A stretch of DNA of 47,921 nucleotides, from contig JAOPYE010000030.1 of NCBI GenBank assembly GCA_025964775.1, positions 1 to 47,921 on the forward strand. Direction: 5' to 3'. The stretch is from Marmoricola sp. Lineage in GTDB: Bacteria; Actinomycetota; Actinomycetes; Propionibacteriales; Nocardioidaceae. Every line of letters begins with the position of its first letter. Position 1 is the stretch's first letter. Below are positions 39,197-47,921 of the stretch, piece by piece. The notes under the pieces were generated by a model that saw nothing but the letters and a program-made list of their open reading frames with translations, searched no databases and had not been told where the DNA came from. A program made the translations under genes and the position numbers.

Positions 39197-40114
39197 CTTG
39201 CTCTTGAGGAACGCGGTGGCCACGTCGGCGGCCTTCTCGCGGTCGATCGAGACCGAGGCGATCATGCTCGCCAGGTCCGAGGTGGTCAGCATGCTCGAGA
39301 GCTTGTTGAGCGCCGTCTCGGCCTGCGGGTGCTTCGCCAGCCACGCGGAGTTCACGATCGGGACCAGGTTCTCTGCGTTCTCCAGGCCCTTGTCGTCGGT
39401 CAGGATGACCAGCCCGTCCTTGGCCAGGGTGGCGTCGCTGGTGCCCACTTCACCGAGCTGGGTCGCCCCACTCTTGAGGTCGGCCTTGGTCTGGTCGGTC
39501 CCGAACCCGGTAGGCACGACGGCGCTGATCTTGAGGCCGTACGTGCCAGCCAGGCCGAGCTTGCAGTCCGGCCGCTGGTCGCAGTCGGGCGCAGCACCGA
39601 GCTTGAGCTTCATGCCGAGCGCGGCGAGGTCGCTCAGCGTGCTGAGGTGGTGGGCATCGGCGAACGCCTTGGTCACCGCGAACGCGTTCGCGTCCTGGGC
39701 GGCAGCCGGCGTCAGCGCGGTCAGGCCCACCGGGCCGGCCAGCTTGTTGAGCTGGGCGAGCGTCGCGGTCGCGTCGTGGGAGGCGACGAGCTTGGCGTTG
39801 TCGCCGTTGGCCTGCCGGTTGAGCGCCTCGGTCATCGAGGAGAGGTAGTCCGTGGAGATCTGGACGGTGCCCTTCTCCAGCGGCGACAGGTAGAGGTCGC
39901 GGCCGCCGAGCTCCTGCACGGTGGCCTGGAAGCCGGCGTGGTCGAGGAGTCCCTGGTAGAGCGCCGCCATGATGTCGGCCTCGGGGAACTTCTGGCCCAC
40001 GATCGTGACCTTGCCGCCGGTAGCGCCCTTGTCGCTGCTGCCGCATGCCGCAGCGAAGAGCAGCGTGGGTGCCACCAGAGCGATCGCGAGTCGTCGTACG
40101 AGCTTGGTGTTCAT
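39185..40114 (-). CDS. Osmoprotectant (glycine betaine/choline-type) ABC transporter substrate-binding lipoprotein
   Basis: 309 aa. A lipoprotein signal (RRLAIALVAPTLLFAAACGSS) ends in a lipobox with Cys at about residue 24. The mature part is an OpuAC-type binding domain (VTIVGQKFPEADIMAALYQGLL, STDYLSSMTEAL, LGEVGTSDATLAKDGLVIL, ENLVPIVNSAWL), like OpuCC/ProX of the quaternary-amine group. GAAPDCDQRPDCKLGLAGTYG is the usual two-Cys loop. It follows two permease genes, and the ATPase is divergent, completing one transporter. A GAAGG ribosome site precedes the ATG. Confidence 0.9.
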   Translation of the reverse strand: MNTKLVRRLAIALVAPTLLFAAACGSSDKGATGGKVTIVGQKFPEADIMAALYQGLLDHAGFQATVQELGGRDLYLSPLEKGTVQISTDYLSSMTEALNRQANGDNAKLVASHDATATLAQLNKLAGPVGLTALTPAAAQDANAFAVTKAFADAHHLSTLSDLAALGMKLKLGAAPDCDQRPDCKLGLAGTYGLKISAVVPTGFGTDQTKADLKSGATQLGEVGTSDATLAKDGLVILTDDKGLENAENLVPIVNSAWLAKHPQAETALNKLSSMLTTSDLASMIASVSIDREKAADVATAFLKSKGLI

Positions 40115-40171
40115 GTGTCCGCCTTCTGTGTCCCGCAGCCGACGTGGCCTGCGCGTGTCCGGGGTTTCACG

Positions 40172-40867
40172 CTAGCGCATGGCGCCGACACGACTCCGGC
40201 GCCTGGGATCGACCAGCCGCTGCAGACCCAGGAAGCCGATCTCCATCAGCAGCGCGCAGAGCGCCACGATCAAGGATCCGGAGACCACCTCGGCGGTCTG
40301 GTTGTTGGCGTACCCGCGGGTGATGATGTTGCCGAGTCCCGGCCCCGCGACCAGGGCCGCGATCGTGGCGGTGGCCCAGACCTGCACCACGGCAAGGCGC
40401 AGGCCCGAGATGATCAGCGGCGCCGCGAGCGGCAGCTCGACCCGTCGCAGCACGCCGAGCTCGGCCATCCCCATCCCGCGGGCGGCTTCGACGACGTCGG
40501 CATCGACCTCGACCATCGCGTTGTAGGTGCTCGTCACGATCGGCGGCAGCGCGAAGAGCGCGAGCGTCACCAGCGTGGACAGCCCGGAGCGGCCGTAGGG
40601 CCCCAGGTAGCCGCTGCCGAGGATGCTCAGCGAGAACAGCGAGAGCAGGGCGACGATCGGGACGGCGCGGCCGATGTTGGTGATGTTGATCGCCAGCACG
40701 CCGCCGCGGTGCCGGTGACCGAGCCAGAGCGCCAACGGGAAACCGAGGAGCCCCGCGAGGACCACGGACGTGACGGTGAGCAGGACGTGCTGACCGAAGA
40801 GCACGGGCACGCCGTAGTCGCCGTGCCAGTTGCCGGAGTCGCGGAACCAGCTGATCACGCCGTTCAT
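40172..40867 (-). CDS. Osmoprotectant ABC transporter permease (second)
   Basis: 231 aa from ATG 40867 (ATGA overlap with the first permease). It has about five to six membrane helices (VLLTVTSVVLAGLLGFPLAL, IVALLSLFSLSILGSGYL, LVTLALFALPPIVTSTYNA, VVSGSLIVALCALLMEIGFL). The binding-protein-dependent transport EAA loop is VVEAARGMGMAELGVLRRVELPLAAPLI. It should pair with the product of the upstream gene to form the heterodimeric channel of an OpuC/OpuB-type importer. Confidence 0.92.
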   Translation of the reverse strand: MNGVISWFRDSGNWHGDYGVPVLFGQHVLLTVTSVVLAGLLGFPLALWLGHRHRGGVLAINITNIGRAVPIVALLSLFSLSILGSGYLGPYGRSGLSTLVTLALFALPPIVTSTYNAMVEVDADVVEAARGMGMAELGVLRRVELPLAAPLIISGLRLAVVQVWATATIAALVAGPGLGNIITRGYANNQTAEVVSGSLIVALCALLMEIGFLGLQRLVDPRRRSRVGAMR

Positions 40868-41544
40868 GCGCGGGTCCACGGGGTGAGCAGGCGCTGGATC
40901 ACGACCAGGACGATGTCCAGGCTCACCGCGAGCGCGACGCACAGGACACTGCCGGCGAGCACCTGGGCCTTGAAGGTGGGGTCCTCGAGGATCAGGTTGC
41001 CGAGACCTCCGTAGTCCAGGATCGAGCCGACCGTGGTCAGCGCCACCGCGGAGACCATCGCCACCCGCAGGCCGGACATGAACGCCGGCACGGCCAGCGG
41101 CACCTCGACCCGGAGCAGCATGGTGCGCGGGTTGTAGCCCATCCCCAGCGCCGACTCCCGCACCTCGTCAGGCACGGCGTCGAGGCCGTCGAGCACGGCC
41201 CGGACCAGGATCGTCAGCGAGTACAGGCCCAGCCCGATCAGCACCGTCCGGTGACCCAGCCCGGTGAACGGCACCATCAGGGAGAACAGCGCCAGCGACG
41301 GGATCGTGTAGATCGCGGTCGTCGTGCCGACGATGATTCCTTCGAGTCTTCGGTAGCGTCTGGCCACAAGGGCCAGCGGGATCGCCACCACCAGGCCCAG
41401 CGACACCGACGCGAGCACGATGCCGATGTGCTGCACCAGGGCGGTCTGGAGATCACCGGCGCGCGTCGAGTAGTACAGCCCGCAGATCCAGTCGTTGCGG
41501 GTCAGGCAGTTGTCCAGCGACGTGGGAGCGAGCAGTGGGACCAC
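40864..41544 (-). CDS. Osmoprotectant ABC transporter permease (first)
   Basis: 226 aa from GTG 41544, which follows TAGGTT by 6 nt. A short periplasmic N-terminal segment with two Cys (NCLTRNDWICGLYY) precedes the helices (HIGIVLASVSLGLVVAIPLAL, TTAIYTIPSLALFSLMVPF). EAA loop: VPDEVRESALGMGYNPRTMLLRVEVPLAVPAF. First gene of the unit permease-permease-binding protein-GT29-like-coiled coil. The ATPase gene is divergent, with only 17 bp between start codons. Confidence 0.91.
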   Translation of the reverse strand: MVPLLAPTSLDNCLTRNDWICGLYYSTRAGDLQTALVQHIGIVLASVSLGLVVAIPLALVARRYRRLEGIIVGTTTAIYTIPSLALFSLMVPFTGLGHRTVLIGLGLYSLTILVRAVLDGLDAVPDEVRESALGMGYNPRTMLLRVEVPLAVPAFMSGLRVAMVSAVALTTVGSILDYGGLGNLILEDPTFKAQVLAGSVLCVALAVSLDIVLVVIQRLLTPWTRA

Positions 41545-41556
41545 AGGGCGAACCTA
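41545..41556 (-). promoter_or_regulatory. Predicted leaderless promoter of the permease operon
   Basis: On the minus strand TAGGTT (41556-41551), CGCCCT, then GTG at 41544. Confidence 0.6.
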
Positions 41557-41561
41557 GCGCG
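41550..41561 (+). promoter_or_regulatory. Predicted leaderless promoter of the ATPase gene
   Basis: GAACCT (41550-41555), AGCGCG, then ATG at 41562. Five bases are shared with the opposing TAGGTT. The hexamer is weak (no leading T), but no ribosome site can fit in the 17-bp gap. Confidence 0.5.
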
Positions 41562-42539
41562 ATGATCCGGCTCGACGGCGTAGGCAAGACCTACGAGGAC
41601 GGCACGGTCGCCGTCGTCTCCCTCGACCTCGACGTCGCGGCGAACACGCTGGTGTGCCTGGTCGGCCCGTCGGGATGCGGCAAGTCGACGATCCTCAAGA
41701 TGGTTAACCGTCTCATCGAGCCGACCGCCGGTCGCATCTACCTCGACGGTGCCGACGTCACCGACACCGACCCCGTCGAGCTGCGCCGCGGCATCGGGTA
41801 CGTCATCCAGCAGGTCGGCCTGTTCCCGCACCAGGACATCGCGACGAACGTCGCCACCGTTCCCAGCCTGCTCGGCTGGGAACGCAAGAGGGCTCGGGCG
41901 CGCTCGCTCGAGCTCCTGGAGCTGGTCGGGCTCGACCCCGAGGTCTTCGCGAAGCGGTACCCGCACCAGCTTTCCGGTGGTCAGCGGCAGCGGGTCGGGG
42001 TCGCGCGGGCCCTGGCCGCGGACCCGCCGGTGCTGCTGATGGACGAGCCGTTCGGCGCCGTCGACCCGATCGTGCGCGCACGGCTGCAGGACGAGTTCCT
42101 CCGGATCCAGCGCGACCTGGGCAAGACCGTGGTGATGGTCACCCACGACATCGACGAGGCCGTGAAGATGGGCGACCGGGTGGCGGTCTTCGCAGCCGGC
42201 GGCCGCCTTGCCCAGTACGACGCGCCGGCGGCGCTCCTGGGTGCTCCGGCGGACGAGTTCGTCGCCGAGTTCGTCGGCCGGGCACGCGGGATGCGACGAC
42301 TCGCCGTGACCCCGATCGACCCGGCACACCTGGAACCGATGGACGGCGTCGCCGCCTCGGAACTGGCCGGCACACTCGATGTCGGCGCCACCCTCGAGGA
42401 GGCGATGGCGCTGCTGCTGCGCGAGGACAAGGCGATGGTGGGTGTCACCCAGGGCGCACGGTTCCTCGGCGTGCTGACGCCGAACGGCATCCACCGGATG
42501 CTGCGGGCCGACGTCCGGTCCCAGCAGGAACGGTCCTGA
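41562..42539 (+). CDS. Osmoprotectant ABC transporter ATPase with C-terminal CBS-like region
   Basis: 325 aa. Walker A GPSGCGKST, Q-loop IQQVGLFPHQDIATNV, signature LSGGQRQRVGVARALA, Walker B VLLMDEPFGAVDP and H-loop VTHDIDEAVKMGD. QQVGLFPH and the GAVDPI block are typical of ProV/OpuCA. The last 75 residues (DGVAASELAGTLDVGATLEEAMALLLRED, GVTQGARFLGVLTPNGIHRML) look like one CBS-type module, shorter than the tandem CBS pair of OpuCA. CBS modules in OpuCA sense ionic strength or c-di-AMP in Firmicutes. It diverges from the permease operon and converges with the coiled-coil membrane gene. Confidence 0.93.
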   Translation: MIRLDGVGKTYEDGTVAVVSLDLDVAANTLVCLVGPSGCGKSTILKMVNRLIEPTAGRIYLDGADVTDTDPVELRRGIGYVIQQVGLFPHQDIATNVATVPSLLGWERKRARARSLELLELVGLDPEVFAKRYPHQLSGGQRQRVGVARALAADPPVLLMDEPFGAVDPIVRARLQDEFLRIQRDLGKTVVMVTHDIDEAVKMGDRVAVFAAGGRLAQYDAPAALLGAPADEFVAEFVGRARGMRRLAVTPIDPAHLEPMDGVAASELAGTLDVGATLEEAMALLLREDKAMVGVTQGARFLGVLTPNGIHRMLRADVRSQQERS

Positions 42540-42548
42540 GGAAGTCTC

Positions 42549-43172
42549 CTAGGCGAGCCTGGCCTCGGCGGCTGAGTGCTTCCCGCTGGCGGCGTCGGCG
42601 ATCTTCTCGTCGAAGGAGACCAGGTCCTCGACCGAACCGGGCTCGACGTCGCCGACGACGAAGTCCTCGGCCGCACGTTCGGCCCTCATCAGCTCGATCG
42701 ACCTCTCGAGCTCGGCGACCCGGACCAGGGCGGCGGCGTGCAAAGACTGGGAGGCCTCAGCGCGGGCCGTCATCACCGCGGCTTCCTCCTGGGACTGGAC
42801 CAACGCCCCCTGGAGCTCACGCATGGACAGGTTGGACTCCGCCAGCCGCTCGGTCATCGCGGTGGTGAACTCGGCGTGCTCGGCAGCCCGTTCGGAGAAC
42901 AGCGACCGGTAGGCGCTGGCCGTCGCGGCACGGTCGGTCGCGTTCTCGCGACGCGACTGGAGCACCTCGGTCCAGCAGATGCGCAGGGCGGCCCAGCCGA
43001 GCAGGATCGCCGTGACCGCTCCGGCGCTGAGCAGGGCCGGCGACTGGGTGGGCAGGGTGGCGAGAACGGCGACCGTGGCCACCGCGAGCAGCGAAACCGA
43101 GACGGTGACACGAACGCTGCGTTGCCGACGCCGGTGAGAGGTCAGCCGGACGGAGGAACGGGAACTGGCCAT
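42549..43172 (-). CDS. Membrane protein with cytoplasmic coiled-coil
   Basis: 207 aa. A basic N-terminus, two membrane helices (about 22-42 and 46-64: VSVSLLAVATVAVLATLP, LLSAGAVTAILLGWAALRI) and a long Ala/Glu/Arg helical domain from about 70 to 165 likely to form a coiled coil. The tail is acidic. It appears to correspond to the actinobacterial gene next to DUF3180 (Rv3604c in M. tuberculosis, from memory), but it has no known function. The ATG at 43172 follows TACGCT by 6 nt, which overlaps the region just inside the DUF3180 stop. It marks the right border of the accessory island. Confidence 0.78.
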   Translation of the reverse strand: MASSRSSVRLTSHRRRQRSVRVTVSVSLLAVATVAVLATLPTQSPALLSAGAVTAILLGWAALRICWTEVLQSRRENATDRAATASAYRSLFSERAAEHAEFTTAMTERLAESNLSMRELQGALVQSQEEAAVMTARAEASQSLHAAALVRVAELERSIELMRAERAAEDFVVGDVEPGSVEDLVSFDEKIADAASGKHSAAEARLA

Positions 43173-43184
43173 GGAATCAGCGTA
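43173..43184 (-). promoter_or_regulatory. Predicted leaderless promoter of the coiled-coil membrane gene
   Basis: On the minus strand TACGCT (43184-43179), GATTCC, then ATG at 43172. It overlaps the 3' end of the DUF3180 gene. Confidence 0.55.
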
Positions 43185-43686
43185 GGTCGCCGTTGCCGCC
43201 CGGCGGCACGCGACACGCGTGCTCGAGGAGCAGGCCCGCAGCCACCCCGCCTCCCGCTCCCACGGCGGCGAGCAGGGCGCGCAGGATCACATGGTTCGCG
43301 TTGTCCCCGTCGACGCCGAGGTTCGAGATCACGATCCCGATGAAGCCGCCGAGGACGAACGCGGAGAGCCGGGCGATCGTCTTGCCGAAGACGAGGCGTG
43401 CCACCGCCTGCTCGGCTGCGACCCCGCGACGTTCACGCTGAACCGTCGACCAGGTCAGGTACGCCGTCCCGGCGGTCACGGCCATCACGAACCAGATCAC
43501 CGCGATCGTCAGCCACGAGACCGACGGGGTCGCTGCTCCGGCGCGGATCGCGATGCCTCGGGAGGCCCAGCCGGCCACGAGCCCGAACGCCCACGAGACC
43601 ACCAGGATCCCCGGGCCGGTCGGCCTGATCCGCCCGCCGGGTTCGGGGTCTGGCTCACTCGGCAGGGGAGGTTGGTCGCGACTCAC
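43177..43686 (-). CDS. DUF3180 family membrane protein
   Basis: 169 aa from GTG 43686. Four membrane helices (GILVVSWAFGLVAGWASRG, SWLTIAVIWFVMAVTAGTAYL, LSAFVLGGFIGIVISNL, ILRALLAAVGAGGGVAAGLLLEH) and a loop with RERRGVAAEQAVARLVFGKTIAR, the conserved core of DUF3180. These proteins occur almost only in actinobacteria, directly after folK, and have no known role. A 27-bp gap separates it from folK. Confidence 0.88.
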   Translation of the reverse strand: MSRDQPPLPSEPDPEPGGRIRPTGPGILVVSWAFGLVAGWASRGIAIRAGAATPSVSWLTIAVIWFVMAVTAGTAYLTWSTVQRERRGVAAEQAVARLVFGKTIARLSAFVLGGFIGIVISNLGVDGDNANHVILRALLAAVGAGGGVAAGLLLEHACRVPPGGNGDLR

Positions 43687-43713
43687 GTCACGAGCCTCGG
43701 AGCGTCGCGAGGA

Positions 43714-44280
43714 TCACTGAACCTCGAGGATCAGGTCATCACGGCGTACGACGCCGTCCCGACCGGTCTTCTCCAGGAGCTCGGCGACGAGGCCGTAGCC
43801 GGGGATCTCGGCGTCAGGTTCGAGGTCGTTCCACGGGATCAGCACGAACGCACGCTCGGCGGCACGCGGGTGCGGGAGCTTCAGGGACTCGTCGTCGGCG
43901 TGCCTGTCGCCGACCACGATCAGGTCGACGTCCAGCGTCCTGGGCGCGTTGGGCTCGCCGCGCTCCCGCCCGTACGCCGCCTCGACGGCGTGTGCCCGGT
44001 CGAGCAGCGTGCGGGCCGACAGGGTGGTGTCGAGCAGGACGACCGCATTGAGGAAGGTCTCCGAGCCTGCCGGCGCGTCGACCGGCTCGGTCTCGTAGAC
44101 CGGTGAGATCCCGGTGACCCAGACCTCCGGGGTGTCGGAGAGGGCGTCGACCGCGCCCTGGAGCGCGTACATCCGGTCGCCGAGGTTGGATCCGAGGGAG
44201 ACGACGACGCGGCGGATCGGGTGCATGTCACCGGTCAGGGTGTCGGCATCGATCACGGCGGGATTGGGGGACTCGGTCAC
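43714..44280 (-). CDS. folK: 2-amino-4-hydroxy-6-hydroxymethyldihydropteridine pyrophosphokinase
   Basis: 188 aa from GTG 44280, overlapping the folB stop (GTGA). It transfers pyrophosphate from ATP to the pterin. The core starts VVVSLGSNLGDRMYALQGAVDAL. VSPVYETEPVDAPAGSETFLNAVV-like strands and RTLDVDLIVVGDR with the Mg-binding Asp pair follow, then LPHPRAAERAFVLIPWNDL. About 20 residues before the core are extra; an ATG at 44226 would remove them. Fourth folate gene of the cluster. Confidence 0.94.
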   Translation of the reverse strand: MTESPNPAVIDADTLTGDMHPIRRVVVSLGSNLGDRMYALQGAVDALSDTPEVWVTGISPVYETEPVDAPAGSETFLNAVVLLDTTLSARTLLDRAHAVEAAYGRERGEPNAPRTLDVDLIVVGDRHADDESLKLPHPRAAERAFVLIPWNDLEPDAEIPGYGLVAELLEKTGRDGVVRRDDLILEVQ

Positions 44281-44639
44281 GTGCGGCTCCGGTTGATCGT
44301 GAGGGCCACGTCGCTGAACGTGGCCTCTATCGGGGCGTGCGGCTTGTGGACGGTGACGTCCACCCACTCGACCAGCTCGTGACCCAGGCAGACATCGGCG
44401 ATGCGCTGTGCCAGGGTTTCGATCAGGTCGACCGGGTCCTTCTCGGTTGCGGTTCTCACATCGGCGACCAGGGTTCCGTAGTCCACGGTCCTGGCGAGAT
44501 CGTCGCTCGCGGCTGCCGGTTTCGTGTCGATCCCGAGGACCAGGTCGATCACGAAGACCTGGCCGTCACGACGCTCGAAGTCGAACACACCGTGGTGTGC
44601 ATGTACTTCGATGCCGCGCACCGCCAACTGGTCACTCAT
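44277..44639 (-). CDS. folB: Dihydroneopterin aldolase
   Basis: 120 aa. It cleaves dihydroneopterin to the hydroxymethyl pterin and glycolaldehyde. LAVRGIEVHAHHGVFDFERRDGQ holds the conserved HGV and the pterin-site Glu of this tunnel-fold enzyme. TVDYGTLVADV, LIETLAQRIADVCL (pterin-binding Glu) and VTVHKPHAPIEATFSDVAL with the catalytic Lys follow. ATGA overlap with folP and GTGA overlap with folK. Confidence 0.96.
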   Translation of the reverse strand: MSDQLAVRGIEVHAHHGVFDFERRDGQVFVIDLVLGIDTKPAAASDDLARTVDYGTLVADVRTATEKDPVDLIETLAQRIADVCLGHELVEWVDVTVHKPHAPIEATFSDVALTINRSRT

Positions 44640-45535
44640 GCCTCGATGACCTTACCCGTGGCGCTCGACCGACCAAACTGGTGGCCCAGCAAGCGGGCGG
44701 AGACCCGGAGCGCGTCCGCGCTCGACCGGGTCTGGTGCACGCGGACGGCCCACACCCCGAGCATTCCGGCGAGGGTGGTCAGTGCCGTCGTCGCGTCCTC
44801 GCGATCGTCGACCGGGCGCGGCACGCCGTCCGGTCCGGCCAGCAGGGTTCCGAGGAACGACTTGCGGCTGGAGCCGACCAGGATCGGCATGCCGAGCACA
44901 TCGAGCTCGTCGAGCCGCCGCAGCAGCTCCCAGTTGTGATCCGCGGTCTTGGCGAACCCGAGGCCCGGGTCGATCGCCAGCCGGTCGGGCTCGATGCCGG
45001 CCGCGAGCGCCGCGTCGATCCGCGCTGACAGCTCGTCGCGCACCTCGCGCACCACGTCGTCGTACGTCGCACGCTGCTGCATCTCGGTCGCATGCGCCCT
45101 CCAGTGCATCGCGACGTACGTCGCACCGGAGTCGGCGACCACCCGCAGGATCTCCGGGTCCGCCAGTCCCCCCGAGACGTCGTTGACGACGGCCGCGCCC
45201 GCGTCCAGTGCTGCCCGGGCGACCTCGGCGCGCATCGTGTCCACCGACACCACCGCGCCCTGGGCGGCCAGGGCGGTGATCACCGGGACCACCCGGGCGA
45301 GTTCCTCGGTCACCAGCGGCCGGGTCGCGCCGGGGCGGGTCGACTCACCGCCGATGTCGAGCAGGTCCGCGCCGTCCGCGAGCAGCTCGAGGCCGTGCGC
45401 GATGGCGACCTCGGCGCGGTCGAACCGGCCCCCGTCGGAGAACGAGTCCGGCGTCACGTTGACCACGCCCATCAGCAGCGGGCGGTCGGCAACGGGCAGC
45501 CCGCGGACGTGCCGCGGTGTGAGTCGGGTCAGCAT
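44636..45535 (-). CDS. folP: Dihydropteroate synthase
   Basis: 299 aa TIM barrel, the sulfonamide target. It joins the pterin pyrophosphate and p-aminobenzoate. LMGVVNVTPDSFSDGGRF is loop 1, LLDIGGESTRPGATRP loop 2, and VVNDVSGGLADPEIL, DPGLGFAKTADHNWELL and GSSRKSFLG are the remaining signature loops. All key residues of a functional enzyme are present, so this is the FolP1 type. A 15-bp gap separates it from folE. Confidence 0.97.
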   Translation of the reverse strand: MLTRLTPRHVRGLPVADRPLLMGVVNVTPDSFSDGGRFDRAEVAIAHGLELLADGADLLDIGGESTRPGATRPLVTEELARVVPVITALAAQGAVVSVDTMRAEVARAALDAGAAVVNDVSGGLADPEILRVVADSGATYVAMHWRAHATEMQQRATYDDVVREVRDELSARIDAALAAGIEPDRLAIDPGLGFAKTADHNWELLRRLDELDVLGMPILVGSSRKSFLGTLLAGPDGVPRPVDDREDATTALTTLAGMLGVWAVRVHQTRSSADALRVSARLLGHQFGRSSATGKVIEA

Positions 45536-45550
45536 CGGCCCTCCCCTGGG

Positions 45551-46158
45551 CTACCGGCGGGCTGCGTTGATGTGGGCCATCGCCTCGGAGCGGGTGGCCG
45601 CGTTGTGCATGATCCCGCGCACGGCGGAGGTGATCGTGCGGGCGCCTGCCTTCTTGACCCCGCGCATCGTCATGCAAAGGTGCTCGGCCTCGATGACCAC
45701 GATCACGCCGCGGGCTTCGAGGATCTCGACCAAAGCGTCGGCGATCTGGGTGGTCAGCCGCTCCTGGACCTGGGGGCGCTTGGCGTACACGTCGACCAGG
45801 CGGGCCAGCTTGGAGAGGCCGGTGATCTTGCCGGACTCCGCCGGGATGTAGCCCACGTGGGCGACACCGGTGAACGGCACCAGGTGGTGCTCGCACATCG
45901 ACCACAGCTCGATGTCGCGGACCAGGACCATCTCGTCGTGGCCGAGGTCGAAGGTCGTGGTGAGCACGTCTTCAGCGGTCTGCCGGAGGCCGGCGGTCAG
46001 TTCGGCGTACGCGCGGGCGACCCGGTCGGGCGTCTCGCGCAGGCCCTCGCGCTCGGGGTTCTCACCGATCGCGATCAGCAGCTCGCGGACGGCGGCCGCT
46101 GCCCGGTCGTGGTCGAACTCGCCCGCGGGCGTCGCCGCGGTCGTGACCGGACCAACGC

Positions 46159-46162
<4 letters not shown>
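45551..46162 (-). CDS. folE: GTP cyclohydrolase I (FolE, zinc type)
   Basis: 203 aa from GTG 46162, overlapping the ftsH stop (GTGA). First step of folate synthesis. Zinc ligands lie in [11 protein letters not shown] and [61 protein letters not shown] and TSAVRGIM are standard segments. Coupling to ftsH is the usual actinobacterial layout. Confidence 0.97.

Positions 46163-47921
<1,759 letters not shown>

Noticed and set aside
40115..40171. Riboswitch or attenuator before the osmoprotectant binding-protein gene
   Set aside because: The 57-bp gap is too short for a known riboswitch and shows no strong structure; it holds an ordinary ribosome site.

Overview
The window comes from a high-GC actinobacterium, most likely Nocardioidaceae (Nocardioides or a relative). 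GC is about 70%, GTG starts are common, and genes are packed with 4-base GTGA/ATGA start-stop overlaps. It carries actinobacterial markers: Lsr2, ClpC with a ClgR-type operator, DisA, and DUF3180 behind the folate genes. I worked only from the sequence; family assignments come from motif recognition, not database searches.

Region 1 (1-7250): the 5' part of a secreted GEVED/DUF11-type surface protein, a 27-bp tandem repeat array, a sugar-phosphate isomerase-like gene coupled to an exopolyphosphatase, a Cys-rich unknown, a glyoxalase-fold protein, a methyltransferase, and a LacI-type regulator with its own operator.

Region 2 (7300-23400): a housekeeping block. It holds radA-disA, mutY, clpC, a secreted lysyl oxidase, lsr2-lysS, and a cofactor operon transcribed DUF2520-panC-panD-nadB-nadC-coaX (pantothenate/CoA and NAD).

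Region 3 (23480-42540): an accessory island between DUF2520 and the TM/coiled-coil gene that is its neighbour in the Mycobacterium tuberculosis order (as I remember it, Rv3603c/Rv3604c). It holds a complete predicted route to CMP-pseudaminic acid: PseB, PseC, a PseH-like GNAT, PseG, PseI and an SpsF-type cytidylyltransferase. It also has several transferase-like genes, a sulfotransferase-like gene, and a short protein with the sialyl motifs of GT29 sialyltransferases. A carrier-protein cassette (ACP, AMP ligase, SDR, minimal phosphopantetheinyl transferase) is divergent from the PseH-like gene and may supply an unusual N-acyl group. An osmoprotectant ABC transporter lies at the right end. Nocardioidaceae are known to build cell-wall teichulosonic acids from nonulosonic sugars, so a pseudaminic-acid-containing wall polymer is the best guess for the product.

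Region 4 (42549-47921): the conserved block ftsH-folE-folP-folB-folK-DUF3180 and the TM/coiled-coil gene, all on the minus strand; ftsH runs off the right edge.

Two regulatory patterns stand out. Thirteen genes have a -10-like hexamer exactly 6-7 nt before the start codon, which predicts leaderless mRNAs. Divergent gene pairs in the island appear to share interlocked -10 elements. No rRNA, tRNA, CRISPR array, integrase or transposase was seen, and no stretch over 300 bases lacks a gene.
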